A stretch of DNA of 6,962 bases from an uncultured Lachnospiraceae bacterium (lineage in GTDB: Bacteria > Bacillota_A > Clostridia > Lachnospirales > Lachnospiraceae), in NCBI GenBank assembly GCA_946630765.1, contig CAMOZF010000097.1, positions 1 to 6,962 on the forward strand. The letters run 5' to 3'. The notes under the pieces were generated by a model. The model was given only the letters and a program-made list of their open reading frames with translations, was not told where the DNA came from and did not search any database. Below, piece by piece: positions 6,629 through 6,962 of this stretch; position 1 is the first letter of the stretch, and every line of letters starts with the position of its first letter. The position numbers were made by a program, and so were the translations under genes.

Positions 6629-6962
6629 AAGTCCTCCATTTGTCCGTTCAGATCATACCTTCTTGCCTCTTTGTAGACTAGCCGGTCGCCCTCATAACGA
6701 AGCGTCGCGGAAAACAGCGGTATGTCCCGAAGAAGATAATCCAGGAAGATCCGGTCACCTTCCCAGAGGTTCAGATCCATGATCTCCTCCTTCGGAATCC
6801 ACTGAAGCTCACCCTCGTCACAGGCCTGAAGCGTTCCCGTGTAATCCGTGGCCGTAAACAGGTGCATGTATTCCGTCTCGCCGTCATTCTGCTTGAAGGT
6901 GATAATGCCGCGGAAGCGGTAGCTTGTCAGGCTCAGGCCGGTTTCCTCACGTACCTCCCGAA
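6625..6962 (-). CDS. Nudix hydrolase, C-terminal part (runs off right edge)
   Basis: The frame stays open to the right edge, giving 111 visible codons; the N-terminus is missing. The first visible residues are REVREETGL, the second half of the Nudix box (GX5EX7REUXEEXGU), with the metal-binding Glu pair intact. This identifies a MutT-like pyrophosphohydrolase that cleaves nucleoside diphosphates linked to another group, such as oxidised nucleotides. The downstream region (about 10-111) has the usual alternating strands, including GIITFKQND, YMHLFTATDYTG, the W-I-P-KEEI segment seen in 8-oxo-dGTP-hydrolase-like members, and LWEGDRIFLDYLL. A Met codon at 6867 is internal, not a start, because the Nudix box lies upstream of it. 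The stop overlaps the dehydrogenase start by 4 nt, so the two are co-translated. The family is clear; the substrate is not. Confidence 0.93.
   Translation of the reverse strand, partial: REVREETGLSLTSYRFRGIITFKQNDGETEYMHLFTATDYTGTLQACDEGELQWIPKEEIMDLNLWEGDRIFLDYLLRDIPLFSATLRYEGDRLVYKEARRYDLNGQMEDL

Overview
This window is a compact stretch of bacterial chromosome in which every supported gene lies on the minus strand. Transcription therefore runs from the right edge to the left. The gene families, the strong AAGGAG-type ribosome binding sites and the GC-rich third positions (for example many CGG, AAG, GAG and CTG codons) suggest an anaerobic Firmicute. The closest fit I recognise is a GC-rich member of the Lachnospiraceae or a related Clostridia family. 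That placement rests on remembered resemblance of the HflX, phosphohexomutase, SDR and GH51 proteins, not on a search.

In transcription order the genes are: the C-terminal part of a Nudix hydrolase (right edge to 6625); a D-2-hydroxyacid dehydrogenase (6628-5663); a membrane-anchored protein with a very acidic linker and a C-terminal domain I do not recognise (5645-4857); the ribosome-associated GTPase HflX (4860-3625); an alpha-D-phosphohexomutase of the phosphoglucomutase/phosphomannomutase type (3625-2114); a short-chain dehydrogenase resembling gluconate 5-dehydrogenase (2102-1296); a six-helix membrane protein resembling the Pr6Pr family (1283-624); a 72-residue single-pass membrane protein (621-403); and, after an 83-base gap, the first 106 codons of a GH51 alpha-L-arabinofuranosidase running off the left edge (319-1).

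The first eight genes are joined by stop/start overlaps (Nudix/dehydrogenase 4 nt, acidic protein/hflX 4 nt, hflX/phosphomutase 1 nt) or by gaps of 2 to 17 nt. They probably form one operon whose promoter lies outside the window to the right. The gene set mixes housekeeping (Nudix clean-up, HflX ribosome rescue) with sugar metabolism (phosphohexomutase, SDR, arabinofuranosidase), and no single pathway ties it together. No mobile elements, CRISPR arrays, RNA genes, convincing promoters or terminators were seen. I do not see a clear new biological system. The parts most worth a second look are the acidic-linker membrane protein translationally coupled to HflX, the pair of unrecognised membrane proteins near the left end, and several start codons that the ribosome binding sites place differently from the longest reading frame.
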